64,000 nucleotides of DNA from Voacanga thouarsii (lineage: Eukaryota > Streptophyta > Magnoliopsida > Gentianales > Apocynaceae): the NCBI GenBank assembly GCA_026120185.1, contig JANUWF010001497.1, forward strand, positions 3,460,501 to 3,524,500. Reading direction: 5' to 3'. Positions 34,919 through 47,001 of the stretch are shown here, piece by piece; the first letter of the stretch is position 1; each line of letters starts with the position of its first letter. The translations under genes were made by a program, and so were the position numbers. The notes under the pieces were generated by a model, which saw only the letters and a list, made by a program, of their open reading frames with translations, did not search any database and was not told the DNA's origin.

Positions 34919-35842
34919 AATAGAAGTTGAGAGAAATTAATTATCTAGTTTATTTGGTTAATTAATTATTCAGGGCCTAGGTCCAGTATGAATAATTAAG
35001 AAATTAACCTGGGCTTAAACTAGGGGAAATAATTAATGTTTAATTATTTATTGGGTTATTTATATAGGCCCAAGAAATAAATAATTAAAGATTAATTATT
35101 ATGGTTCATTTGGGCTCATTAATTATTTATTGGGTTACTTATGTAAGCCCAGAAAATAAATAATTAATATTTATTATTTTGGGCCTTTTTGGGTCCAAGA
35201 AAAATAGTAAATATTTATCTGGCTCAATAGCTTGGACCTTAGGGTTTTTTCCAGATATGGTTAAGAGGAGTTTAAGATTAGGCCAACCTGTTTCTCAGGA
35301 TAACATCCGGGTGTTTTGAAATCCCGGGGAGATGTTTATCAGAGATTGAGAGACCTAGTTTAGGCCAAAATATAAACAACTCTTTGAAAAGAAAAAAACC
35401 CTAATTTTTGGCTTGCCCAAGCAACAAGACTCACGTGAGTCTCTCTCTCTCTCAAAAAGGCTCTCTCCTTCTTCTTATTTTTCCCTTGTTCTTTGCTAAC
35501 CAATAGCGACCGAACCAAGGAGAATTGAGACCCTTCCTCTTCACCATAGTGTTCACCAACTAGAGGTTTGGCTGAGGAATATCCCGAGAGCTGGAGAGCT
35601 AAGCGTTAATGCAAACAAGACGAAGTCGAAGGCTAGCGGGTGTTCAACCGGAAGCTTCTTCAACTGTGCAAAGCGAGGCGATTCCAATCGTTCAATCTGT
35701 TCCTACGCAACCTAGGAGGGTTAAGGAAAGCAAATGTATGATCTTCACGCTTCCGCATGGCCTTTATGGCTCGCGTTTATTATTATTTTTTTTATCTCTG
35801 TTTTTTTCCGTCCATGGCTCCCTGTTACTGCATTCACCATCA
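33804..35842 (+). mobile_element. Solo copia LTR (copia 1 family) in G2 3' LTR
   Basis: It starts TGTTGGATTGTATGCCC and ends near ...CACCATCA, 2039 bp, and is related over its length to the copia 1 LTR (2470-4386). The empty site is seen in G2's 5' LTR at 50211-50230 (GGTATTCTTGGTGTTC). The flanks share only CTT, so the TSD has decayed or the right edge is a few bases off. No interior is attached, hence solo LTR. An AAAT tetranucleotide run lies at 34886-34919 and a CT-rich stretch at about 35440-35455. The open frames near 35609-35939 are not conserved in the copia 1 LTR. Confidence 0.85.
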
Positions 35843-37206
35843 CTTGGTGTTCTATGTGTGCTTGAAGGTTGAAGAGAATGGAGAGATTTTGATTGAGGCT
35901 GCTGAAATTCTGTGGGATTGTAGTGGCCGAATTGTTTGAGTGGTTTTGGTAGATGATTTTTTTTGTTTGAAAGGAAAAGGAAAGGCTGGTTGTTGAAATC
36001 CTAAAAGAATATTTTTGGTAATCAAATTTGGAAACAGAATATGGCAAGAAGATCTTTGATCAATGGAGAGCTTTTTGGAAGCTGTAATGGCCGACTGTTG
36101 CTCAGTGTTTTTCCTGGATGAAAGATGGTTGAAGAAGCTTAATGGTGGCCGAAAAAAGGGGGTACAATGGTGAAGGAATGTCTGGTTGTTTAAGGGATAT
36201 TTTATGGAAGTTTACTAAATTAGGATTGCTGGAATTTTGGTCTTCAATCAAGGCTTAATCGGAGTAATTGTTGGAGATATTTTAGGGGCAGCCATAACTT
36301 GTTTTTTGAGCAGAAGGTTGGGGAAGACAATGAAGTTCAGTTCATTTCTGTTCAAGAGTGGTTTGAACAGAAAGATGAGGGAGTTTCGGTTAGGGCTGGA
36401 AAAGGAAACAACGTTGGAAAATTCTGTACAGAATTTCGCAAGCTGCTGGAATTTTCTGGGCAGCTTTTTCTGCCATTTTTCAGTCAATTTGCAGATGATT
36501 TGAAGGGGCATTCAGAGGTCTTTCAAGGCTGTTTTCCAGCCTTCTTTATGGAGGAAAAACGTGGCTAAGGTGCTGGGAGAAAACTGGAAGAAAACAGCTT
36601 AGTTTAAGCTCACCTATGCTGCGATTTTGCCTAGAAAAATTTCTGGTTTTGCACAGCATTTGTACAGTCCGAATTTGGCAAAAAAATTTCAAATTTCAAG
36701 CTAGTCAAGAGGGCCATTTTCTAGCAGCATTTGGAAGGGAATGATGGCTGAAAATTTCGACACTTTGAATGCACAAGAAGCTGGAAGAATTCCAAATTAC
36801 TTCATGAAGGAAAATGAACCTAGCTAGAGTGGAGTTTTGAAGGTTCACTATGGAGATTAATTCTCTTAGGAACCTTCCCCAACTCCTACACAATTTCGGT
36901 CCATAACATGTCTTACACTTAGACATTTTGAACCTTCAAAGCCATAGCACTTTTCTTGAATTTTTTTTTTCTAGATTGAAATTGGCTTGAATAAATTGAA
37001 CAACTTAAGAAATTGAGAAGTAAGGAAAACTAAGGATCAAGAGGGGTATGAATTCCCTTAGAAATTTTTGTAGAATATAAGAGTTAGATTAGGGTAGTCC
37101 TATCATGTATCCCCTAGGACATCACCTTTACCCTTCTCTAGAGCACTCAAGGTCGAAAATACAACCTTCCTAAACAAAAATAAAATTTAATCATGCTAAA
37201 ACTCCA

Positions 37207-37275
37207 ATGATGGAATTTGAACCCAAAACCTTAAGAATTAATTTCAAAGCTCTAACCACTAAACCATAACAACTC
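37207..37275 (-). other. tRNA-like module in G2 3' LTR
   Basis: - strand A box TGGTTTAGTGG (37266-37256) and B-like GGTTCAAATTC (37223-37213), with a start-to-start distance of 43. Confidence 0.6.
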
Positions 37276-37519
37276 TTATTCTTAATTTCTCTCTAAAATA
37301 TTCTTCCTATTTAATCCTCAAGCTATCTCCCTATTTTCACCTCAAGCAAAAATTATCATTTTACCCTTCTTACTCAATAAACATAATTAAGCCCTCGAGA
37401 CGATAAAACACCAATCCAAAACACATAAAATCATATAAAAATATATTTAAACATGCAATAAAATATGATATGCATCCCAACCCCCTTACTCTATGGTTGG
37501 TTTCGACTGGGGTTTCACA

Positions 37520-37533
37520 TCCTCCCCTCCTTA
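37520..37533 (-). other. Polypurine tract of G2
   Basis: - strand AAGGAGGGGAGGA directly before TGTGAAACCCC of the 3' LTR. Confidence 0.85.
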
Positions 37534-37565
37534 AAAGAATTTCGCCCCAAAGTTCAAGCATACCT

Positions 37566-39215
37566 CTATTTCAGATCGGGATATTTCCGTTTAACCCACT
37601 CTTCTAATTCCCATGTGGCATCCTGCGTGCTATGATGCTCCCACTGAACCTTAACCATTGGTATCTGCTTGTTCCGAAGACTCTTGATACTACGGTCCAA
37701 TATTCGCACGGGCTTCTCGATATAGCTCAGATCGGGTTGCAACACTAACGGCTCGTTATTCAGAATATGACTGGAAACAGCATTGTACTTCTTCAATTGT
37801 GACACATGGAACACATCATGAATTCCCGTCAACCCATCTGGCAAGTCCAATCGGTATGCTACTGGCCCAATCCTTTCCTTAATCGGGAACGGCCTCAAAT
37901 ACCTCGGATTTAGCTTTCCACCCTTCGGATGCTTCAAGATTTTCCTATTTGGCATCAATCTCAGAAATACACTGTCCCCAACTTGAAACTCCAACTCTCT
38001 CCGCCGGTTGTCGGCGTAGCTCTTCTGTCGGCTCTGAGCCGCCTTCAACCTATCCCTGATCAATTTTACTTTATCCAACATCTCTTGGACACAGACTTCT
38101 CCGGTTCTGCTTATGTGACCATCTTCTGACCAACTCCAATATAGTGGTACCTGACACTTGCGCCCATACAAAGCCACATAGGGCGCCATCCCAATTGAAG
38201 CTTGATAGCTATTTTTATATGACAGTTCCACGTATGGTACACATTCTATCCATTTATCCCTGAAGTCCAAAACACAGGCTCTCAGCATATCTTCCAATAT
38301 TTATATAACCCTTTCTGACTGCCCATCGGTCTGCGGATGTGCCTTCGTACTGAATTTCAGACTCGACCCTATTGCTTCTTGAAACTTTCTCCAAAATCGA
38401 GATGTAAACCTCGGGTCTCGGTCAGACATTATGCTTGAAAGCACTCCGTGCAGTCGAACTATCTCTCGAACATAAGTCTGAGCCAGCTTCTCCATAGAGT
38501 CTCTTACATTTAACGGTATGAAATGGGCCGACTTAGTTAGTCGATCCACCACTATCCATATGGCGTCCTTCTGGGTCTTTGACATGGGAAGTTCGGTGAC
38601 AAAATCCATAGTCACCTCCTCCCATTTCTATTCCGGTACTGGCAATGGCTGCAGTAGTCCCGCTGACTTCTTATGCTCTGCTTTGACTTTCTGGCAGGTG
38701 AGACTGGTCGAGACATACTTAACCACATCTCGCTTTAGTCTGGGCCACCAATAGGCTCTCTTCAAGTCCTGATACATCTTGACTTCCCCCGAATGAATGG
38801 CGTACTTGCTCTTATGCACCTCTTCCAAAATTATGTCCTTTAATTGCTGCTCTCCGGGTACACATAACCAATCCCTGAAATGAAAAACTCCCGCCTCGTC
38901 CTGACGGAATTCATTACCTGGCCGCTTGAGCTCCTTGTCCTTGAAAAGCTGAAACTCTCCGTTGTTTTGCTGAGCTTCCATGATTTCCCGTCTTAAATCT
39001 GGTACCAACTTTAGATTGCTGACGACGATTCTTTTGTCATGCACTTCGACCCTTCTGTCTAACACATCCTGAACCACTTGAATTTCCTGCACTCTTAGCC
39101 TGGCCATACCGACTTTCCTGCTAAGGGTGTCTGCCACAATGTTGGCCTTCCCGGGATGGTAGTTGATCGGACAACGGTATTCTTCCAAAAATTCCATCCA
39201 TCTTTGTTGCCTCAA
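37566..39215 (-). pseudogene. G2 integrase with chromodomain
   Basis: This is the integrase of a chromovirus, which joins cDNA ends to host DNA; the chromodomain is thought to steer insertion to heterochromatin. One frame runs 39215-37566 with internal stops at about 38625 and 38298. After the [17 protein letters not shown] end of RNase H comes the zinc finger: VHKSKYAIHSG (both His) and TSLTCQKVKAEH. Its first Cys (usually CLTC) is Ser. Catalytic D,D,E lie in VTMDFVTELP, IMSDRDPRF and DGQSERVI. The C-terminal part has KSYADNRRRELEFQVGD, then GIHDVFHVSQLKKY. The chromodomain (VKVQWEHHSTQDATWELEEW) lies near the stop. Its layout is that of Tekay elements. Confidence 0.9.
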
Positions 39216-39777
39216 GTTCAGATTCTTCTAAGTGAAGATATACACTCTTATGGTCGGTAAACACCTCATATTCGACTCCATACAGGTAGTGTCGCCACTT
39301 CTTTAGGGCAAACACGATAGCTGCCAGCTCCAGATCATGAGTAAGATAGTTGACTTCATGAGGTCTCAGCTTCTGAGAAGCGTAAGCGACCACCTTCCTG
39401 TCTTGCATCAATACTGCTCCCAATCCTTCTTTTGAGGTATCGGTATACAGCGCGTAATGCTTTCCTTCCTCTGGCAGACTCAATACTGGCTCTGTTATCA
39501 ATTTTCGCTTCAGTTCTTGAAAACTTTTCTCGCATTTCTCATTCCTCACAAATGGAACATCATTTCTTAGCAGTCGGGTCATTGGCGATGCGAGCGTTGA
39601 AAACCCTTTGATAAACCTCCGGTAGGAATTAGCCAATCCCAAGAAAATTCGAATCTCGGTGATATTCTCCGGCTGCTTCCAGTCTGACATCGCTTCGACC
39701 TTTGCCGAGTCACCTAAATTCCTTCCTTGGTCACCACATGGCCAAGGAATGCCACATTGTCCAACCAGAATTCGCAC
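39200..39777 (-). pseudogene. G2 RNase H
   Basis: The open stretch 39777-39121 carries the RT thumb ([34 protein letters not shown]) and the RNase H body. RNase H blocks are [55 protein letters not shown] and [10 protein letters not shown]. Frameshifts separate it from RT (near 39714) and from integrase (near 39215). Key acidic residues in TDTSKE, the DLE block and TDHKS are kept, so the damage is in the frame rather than the active site. Confidence 0.9.
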
Positions 39778-40457
39778 TTGCTAAACTTGGCGTACAGCTT
39801 CAGATGCTCCGCATGCTCATCTGGACTCTTGGAGTAAATCAAAATGTCGTCGATGAAGACCACCACGAACTTGTCCAGATATGGTTGGAACACTCGGTGC
39901 ATCAAGTCCATGAATACTACTGGAGCATTGGTCACCCCGAACGGCATTACCACGAACTCATAATGTCCATATCTAGTGTTGAAAGCCGTCTTGGGGATAT
40001 CCACCTCTTTTATCCGCACTTGGTAGTACCTTTGCCTCAGGTCCAACTTGGAGTAGCAACTGGACCCGTGCAACTGATTGAACAGCTCATCAATCAGTGG
40101 TAGGGGATACTTGTTCTTGATCGTCAAGTTGTTCAAACCCTGATAGTAGATGCATAGCCTTAGAGTTCCGTCCTTCTTCTTCACAAATAGCACAAGCACT
40201 CCCCAAGGTGACGTGCTAAGTCTGATGTTGCCTTGATTCACTAACTCCTCTAACTGTTCCTTCAACTCTTTCAACTATGCCGGTGCCATCCGGTATGGGG
40301 TCCGCAATACTGGTTCCGTTCCCAGAACTAAGTCGATGGTGAATTCCACTTCTCGGCGAGGAGGTAAAGAAGCAAGCTCCACCAGGAACACATAGGGAAA
40401 ATCCTTCACTACTTTGGTGTCCTCCAGAGTGCACTGGTCCTTCGGCTTGTTTATCAC
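39714..40457 (-). pseudogene. G2 reverse transcriptase
   Basis: RT starts with the EDTKVVKDFPYVFLVEL and VLGTEPVLRTPYRMAPA blocks (40457-40275). One TAG follows, then an open stretch 40274-39714 with [33 protein letters not shown] and [13 protein letters not shown] (first catalytic Asp). The chain continues with [32 protein letters not shown] (the catalytic FIDD pair intact) and [13 protein letters not shown] frameshift near 39714 breaks it from RNase H. All catalytic residues are present. Confidence 0.92.
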
Positions 40458-40481
40458 GTAAGCTAGGTACCCTTGAGACCC

Positions 40482-41000
40482 TTACTTTAGCAATTTCCGG
40501 GCCTTAGCCCCCGCGATCAAATACTTTAGTTCTTTCACTTTCTTGCCATCAAAATCCAACACATCACAACCCGGTCTAATGAACTGGACCGACTTATTCT
40601 TACAATCTACTCTAGTCCCATGCTTGGCTAACCAATCTATCCCCAATATCAAATCATAATCTTCAATGTCCAATACTATCAGGTCTCCCTCCAGACTTTC
40701 TCTCCCTACATCAATTTTACAATCTTTCACATATCAATCTGCTTGCACCATTTTCCCCAAAAGCGTACTTACCACTAAAGTAAAAGGTAGCTCTACTCTA
40801 TCCCAACCCAAATGACATGCACAAATCTTGTTAAAATAGGAATGAGTAGAGCCAGGATCTATCAATACATTAACGGAGCATCTTTGGATGGTAAACGTAC
40901 CTTCCACTACTGCTGTATCGGTCCCAACCTCCTCTCTATTGAGATCAAATACCTTGGCCTTCACTTGCGGCTTCGGTGCTCTACTCCCGGATGCTCCCAC
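40482..41000 (-). pseudogene. G2 retropepsin (protease) region
   Basis: The aspartic protease that matures the polyprotein lies in 41000-40482 with one in-frame stop (about 40731). The active-site block reads VNVLIDPGSTHSYFN; the usual D-S/T-G is D-P-G. The second block YDLILGIDWLAKHGTRVDCK is well kept and typical of plant chromoviruses. The LIAGAKARKLLK end matches the region before RT. Confidence 0.88.
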
Positions 41001-42063
41001 AAGTTAGCTCTGTTAGGTCCCAGGTTCTGTGCGGGGTTTCCTTGCCCGACTCGGTGCAACTTAGGACAGGCATTCTGCAGGTGGTTCAGGTCGCCGCAGT
41101 GATAACATTTCCTTTCACTACCCTTGGACCAACAGTTCTTCTCGGTGTGGCCCCTTTTTCCACACTACAGGCATGTTGGAATGTTTTGAGCAGGACCCAC
41201 TGGTGCTGTCCGGACTTGCTTTCCCCGGTTCGCCACTGTTGGTTGATAGGGCATTTGTTTGATTGCTACCCTTGGAAATGTCCTTGCGGCTGCCTTGGCG
41301 GTTGGAAAGGCCTCACCGCCATCCTACTGCGGTCCTCGTTTTCAGTTTGGGTAGCCGCGTCTACTGTCCCCGAATAGGTCATTGGCGGAGAAGGTGCCAA
41401 CGCCCATCTCAATTCTGGCCTTAGCCCCTTGATGAACTATCTCGTCCTATTCTGCTCAGTATCCACTAATCTCTGGCAATACTTCAACAGTTGGGTGAAC
41501 CGTGCTGCATACTGAGCCACTGACATGCTCCCCTGCTTCAAATTCTGAAATTCATCCTCCCGCTTTTCCACAATCCACTAAGGGATGTACTTAGCTCTAA
41601 AGACCTCAACAAAGTCGGACCACGTCCATTCCTGCTCTCCCATTTCCCAATCGTCTTGAACTCGCTGCCACCATGCCCGGGCTAGTCCTCTCAACCGGAA
41701 AGTCGCAAACTTAACCATTCGCTCCTTGGTGTACTGGAGCGTTGCGAATATGTCCTCAATTTGCTCAATCTACTATTCTACCTTCTGATCTTGTTTAGCT
41801 TTGCCCAAGAAGACGGGTGGTTGAAATTTTAGAAACCGCTCTAACGACTCACCTTCCCCCTTAGGGTTCCTTCGCTCGGTCAGAGTCTGCAGAATTTCAG
41901 CCATCTTGTTGAATGCCTGGCCCATTGACACATCGATCGGAACTTCAGACCCTGCTCCCATATCCGGACCACTCCCATCACCCAGGTTGGGTGATTGCAT
42001 CTGAGCTGCCTCGACTTCCGGAACCCTTCTGCTTGATGAAGCTGCACGGCGCTTAGGTGCCAT
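40990..42063 (-). pseudogene. G2 gag with two CCHC zinc knuckles
   Basis: The start at 42063 (MAPKRRAASSSRRVPE) is chosen by analogy with G1's MPPKR start; an upstream in-frame Met exists at 42108. The first 97 codons are open to a stop at about 41772. The frame then continues with IEDIFATLQYTKERMVKFAT, LRGLARAWWQRVQDDWE and SVAQYAARFTQLLKYCQRL, the capsid core. The end has two knuckles, CL.CGKRGHTEKNC (with a stop after CL) and CYHCGDLNHLQNAC. Gag would package the RNA; this copy has several stops. The + strand frames 40812-41377 are shadows. Confidence 0.88.
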
Positions 42064-42321
42064 TCTAAACCATACCCCAAATATTAAGTGTATGCATTCA
42101 AGGATCAAATTATTTTAGGTGCGCATGCATTCACAATCAGATATAAGTAAAATAAATCATATGCAAATTTTGTCTAAAGAATTGCTCATAAATTCTCCTT
42201 CAAAGATTGATTTGCATAAATTTGAAATTTTGACAGAAAATAGAATTAAAAATCCTTGACATAAAAGTGCTCGAAAAATAATAAATAAATAAACATCTGA
42301 ATCAAAATAACTCCTAGTCTT

Positions 42322-42782
42322 CTAGTCTTCATCAGAATCCTCATCATCAACCTTATACAACCAACCCCCAGAATTCTTAGAAAAATTTACCCCAACCCCA
42401 CTGGCAAACCCCTCCATTGGCTCCTTCCCCGGGTGCCTAGAACACTCCTTGGGCTTAACTCAGCTGAAAGAAGGAACACAAGAAGGTCTAGGTGGAGACT
42501 CATAGTCTATCTCCCCTGGGTCATCACTATCTGCTGCTAAGTCTAGGGACTAGGAGGGTGGGGTACATGCTCCACTACAATCACCTCATCTTCACAGTCA
42601 GAACTTATGTCTATCACCGGAATTGGGGGTGGCTCAAGGATCTAGACCTCATCATCACTGCTATCCTCCATAGGGATAACTGGCTGAGGGGCAGGTTGGG
42701 GAACTGGAAGGTCATCCGGGTATATAGGGATAGGCGGGTGCCATTGTTGCCCTTTCCTCGCGATTCTAAGCATTCTAACCAT
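42322..42782 (-). pseudogene. G2 acidic/proline-rich pre-gag ORF remnant
   Basis: Starting at an ATG at 42782 (MVRMLRIARKGQQWHPP), the - strand reads a Pro-rich part (PIYPDDLPVPQPAPQPVIPM), an acidic part (EDSSDDEV, then after a stop IDISSDCEDEVIVVEH) and, after a frameshift near 42550, LAADSDDPGEIDYESPP. It ends GGWLYKVDDEDSDED with a stop at 42322. It sits between primer-binding site and gag, as does G1's remnant at 29432-29710, which ends SDSDDDE. No known domain is recognised. The + strand open frame 42492-42794 overlaps it and is probably the shadow. Confidence 0.5.
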
Positions 42783-42868
42783 CCTATTGCATAAACAAGA
42801 TAGGTTAGATAAAGATTTAATCTTAAATAAATAGAAAATATATCATCAATATTTGCCTATAACCTAGT

Positions 42869-42881
42869 CTCTGATACCACT
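42869..42881 (-). other. Primer-binding site of G2
   Basis: On the - strand the 5' LTR ends GGGGTGTTACA (42882), then AGTGGTATCAGAG, the tRNA-Met type primer site. Confidence 0.9.
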
Positions 42882-45800
42882 TGTAACACCCCACTACCTA
42901 GGCCCAACAAGGCTGGGGATGTCGCCCCGTCCAAATGACAAGGGGTCTTTATAACTAGGACACACAATCAACATAATTGAATAAAAATAATAATTTAAAC
43001 TTAAATCTTATTACATCCCAATAATTTAAAAACAAATCCAGAATAAAATTATTCACTCTCAGCTCCCAAAACATTACACAAATATAAATAATAACATTTC
43101 TTCCAAGGCAGGCAATAACTAACTACTCATCTCTACAGCAGGGTCAACCTGAAATCATGGTAAAATGGGTGATGAGACAAAAATCTCAGCAAGTCCGTGT
43201 GCGCTTTGAGTGTCCAGTGAAAACAGTTCGTGAATGAAAAGTATAAAATCTTAATAAGAGAAATACTGGCAAGCAATAAACAATAGTCAAAATCAAGAGT
43301 GGTGTTTTGCCTTTTCCAACCATACAGATACAATAAAATCAACCACTCAAAAGTGGTCATGGGTTACCACACATTGGGCCCCATAACCAGTCAGAATGCC
43401 ACATTTTGTGCAGACTAACAAACGATAGATGATCAGCCTACCGGGCAAGATACTCCTCCTTCTCTATACCCAAACAATAACCGGTTGTCCATTCCGGCAA
43501 CACTCAATCACTTAACTGAAAAACTGCTAGCTCGGACCGGCACGGCCTACTGGACTGTCATCCTATCCGAGAAGGACTTACCCCTCAGAGGTGGCCAGCT
43601 ACTGAGAGACTCGCCCTAACCCTTCAAAGGCTAGTCCTAGCAGTCCACCCTTATTGAGTACTCAGCGTAACTTACCCCACTTGGGGAAAAAGGAACAAAA
43701 CATAGTTCCACTTGAAATTGGTAATTAAGGGTTTCTAAAGTCTTTGTCAAAATCAGTTTTAGAAAGAGTTTTGAGTTTGAGTAAATCTGCTTATTGATTT
43801 TTAAATAATTTGTTTGACGGAAATAAGATAGGAGACAATCCTCAATTGCCTTTACAGAAATGAGTGTCCATGCACTCTACATTTGGCTTGCCATAATAAA
43901 TATTTTGCATCAAATAGGTTTTATGTAAGAGCTTACCTGATCCTTAGCTTGAGATAAAATAAAGGCCTTCAATAGCTGACCTAACCCCGCCTAGGGTAAA
44001 TATAAACCATAATCAAACTCAAGCAAAAATCCACTTTCACAAATAAAACTAGCTCAACTCACTATAACCATGATCCTAGTGTCCCAAGCGTTAGGCCAAA
44101 TAATAAATAAAGAGGGTTTATAAGCTAAGTCTAGTTTGATATTAAAGTGCTTAGGGTTTTGGGAAATAGGTACTATTAAGTTGAAGGTTTAAATCTTGCT
44201 AAGAATAAATTAGAGTTTATTTGATGAAGAGTCCTAGGTAGTATTAGGTAAAATAATGATTTATTAATAATTAATTGTTTGAAAATAATTGATAACTAAA
44301 ATTAGTTAAAAATAAATTTTAATGGTCTTGATTGGAAGATAATAAATAAATTTTAACAGGTTTTGATTAAAAGATAATAATTGAAAGATAATAAATTTTA
44401 ATGGCATTTATGAATATAATACTTACAAAATTAATATTTTACTTATTATGATTATTTATATATAAGGATTTATTTGATATTATTATTATATATAATATCT
44501 ATATATTTTATTTCTTGAAATAAAAGCTATTATTTATTTGACTAAAATATTCTTATTATATATAATAATCCAAGTCTACCTTCATAGGGCTTTCGAATTT
44601 ACTAGCAAAAAAATAATAATATTAAATATTTTTTTAATGAAATAAAATTATCTTAGGGACAACTAGATCATGATCATATTTCTATTGCTAACCACAATCA
44701 TGAACATATACTCCACTTCAATTCATCAAATCATGAATAAAGGCATAGATCAAAATTTACCAAGACATGATCCAACCTCTACTAGCATAAACATAATCAT
44801 GGCTTTAACAATCATACAAGAATATAAATCCTATTCACCATAGGTGACATAATCTCTAACATGCTGGATCACATAACCCATTCACGACATGGAGACATGC
44901 ATTAAACCCTAAAAACACCATACAATCAACAAAGACAATCAACTCATGCATCAATCCCATCTCCATCATATACACACATTTATTCATTCTTCAATCTCAA
45001 CTCATCACAACAATACATGCTCAACCCTCAAACATAATCCATCTCAATTCAATGTCACCCTAGAGACATGAATCTTGTAACACCCCGCTACCTAGGCCCG
45101 TCGGGGCCGGGGATGTCGGCCCGTCCAAAGGACAAGGGTTCTTTATAACGAGGTCACACAAATAAAATAGCGAAATAAAAATAATAAAAATAATACTTCA
45201 ACTTACGATTTATTACAACCCAAAAATAAATCCACGAATTCCCAAAATGAAACAAATCCATATATAAAATCATCCACTCTCAACTCCACAAGCAATACAT
45301 AAAATCAAAAGACACATTCTCTTCCAAGGCAGATAACACTAGCTACTCATCCCCACAGCAGGATCGGCCTGAAATCATGGTAAAAAGGTGATGAGACAGA
45401 AATCTCAGTAAGTCCGTGTGTGCTTTGGGTGTTCAGTGAAAACAGTTCGTGAATGCAAAGTGTGAAATCTTTATAAGAGAAATATTGGCAAGAAATAAAT
45501 ATTAGTCAAAAGCAAGAGTGGTGTTTTCCTCTTTTTGAAACCATACAAGTGCCCAATAAAATCAACCACTCATAAAGGTGGTCATGGGTTACCACACGTT
45601 GGGCCCCATAACCGGTCAGAATGCCTAACACTTTGTGCAGACTGACAAAAGAAATACTGGCAAATAATGAATGATGTTCAAAAATAAGAGTGGCACTTTG
45701 GGTTTATCTAGCCGTACATAATTTTTAAGATCAACCACTCGAAAGAAAAGATTATGGGTTACCACACGTTGTGCCCCATAATCGGTCAAAATGCCTAACA

Positions 45801-46518
45801 CTTTGTGCATACTGCCGGTCAGAAATGCCTAACACTTTGTGCAGACTGACAAAAGGTAGATGATCGGCCTATCGGGTAAGATACTCCTCCTTCTCTATAC
45901 CCAAACAACAACCGGGTGTCCATTCTGGCAAAACACAATCACTTGACTGAAATAAAACAAACTGCTAGCTCGGACCGACATGACTAAGTAGTACTGACGT
46001 TTCTCTAAGTTGAGCTTATCTTCTGGAGGTGGCCTCCTGCCAAAAGACTCACTCTTACTCTTCAAAACTAGTACTATCAGTCTACCCTTATTGAGTACTC
46101 AACGTAACATATCCCACTTGGAAAAAAAATGAACAAAACACAGTTCCACTTGAAAATTGCAATTAAGGTTTTCTAAAGTCTGGGGCAAAACTGGTTTTAG
46201 AAAGAGTTTTAGGTTTTGAGTAAAATCGCCCCATGATTTGCAAATAATTTATTTGTCTGAAATGAGAATGGAAATAATCCTCAATTGCCTTTACAGAAAT
46301 GAGTGACCATGCACTCTACATTTGGCTTGTCATAAAAAAAATCATTTTTCATCAAACAGGTTTTATGCAGGAGTTTACCTGATCCTTGCTCACAACAAAG
46401 GTCTCCAATAGCTGAACTGACCCGCATAGGGTAAATACAAACCACAATCAAACTCAAGCCAAAGACTCACTTTCTCAAATAAAACTAACTCAACTTACTA
46501 CAGTCATATCCCTAGTGT

Positions 46519-46678
46519 CCCAAGCTTTAAGACTCAATAATAAATAAAAGAGTTTATAAAATAAATCTAGTTTGATATGAAAATAACTACGAGTTTGACC
46601 CAAGCTTTAAGACTCAATAATAAATAAAAGAGTTTATAAAATAAATCTAGTTTGATATGAAAATAACTAGAGTTTGAG
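46519..46678 (-). repeat. 80-bp tandem duplication in S2
   Basis: CCCAAGCTTTAAGACTCAAT starts at 46519 and again at 46599. The two 80-base copies are essentially identical (one extra/changed base near 46590). S1 and the copy at 60020 have a single unit. Confidence 0.95.
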
Positions 46679-46970
46679 AAATAGGTACAAAAAGTTGAAG
46701 GTTTAAATCTTGCTAAAAATAAATTATGGTTTATTTGAAAAAGGGTCCAAGGTAGTATTAGGTAAAATAATGATTTATTAATAATTTAGTTGTTAGAAAA
46801 TAATTGATAGCTAAAATTTGTTGAAAATAAATTTAATGAGTCTTACTTGAAAAATAATAAGCAAATCCTTAATGGGTTTTGATTAAAAGATAATAATTGA
46901 ATTTTTAGTAATAAATATTTTATTAATTATAATAATTTCCGTAAAAGGCTTTAATTGATTTTATCATTTT

Positions 46971-47001
<31 letters not shown>

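Larger units (their letters stand above)
31126..37519 (-). repeat. 3' LTR of G2 (interrupted by a solo copia LTR)
   Basis: It begins TATAACACG (decayed from TGTAACACC) and ends GGGGTTTCACA. Parts 31126-33803 and 35843-37519 give about 4.35 kb. It contains one copy of the CCACACGTTGGGCCCCATAA block (about 31612), a GA microsatellite (33488-33523) and the tRNA-like module (37207-37275). Open frames 36237-36568 are antisense readings of LTR DNA. Confidence 0.95.

Noticed and set aside
35609..35939. Open frame starting MQTRRSRRLAGVQPEASS, looking like a small host or gag protein
   Set aside because: It lies wholly within the solo copia LTR (33804-35842) and runs over its border. The related LTR at 2470-4386 does not keep the frame.
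36237..36568. Paired + and - open frames suggesting a gene in G2's 3' LTR
   Set aside because: The equivalent frames at 50615-50892 are present only because the two LTRs are copies; there is no motif, and they are antisense to the element.
39702..41377. Several + strand frames of 96-133 codons over G2 pol and gag
   Set aside because: They are antisense shadows of the clearly coding - strand.
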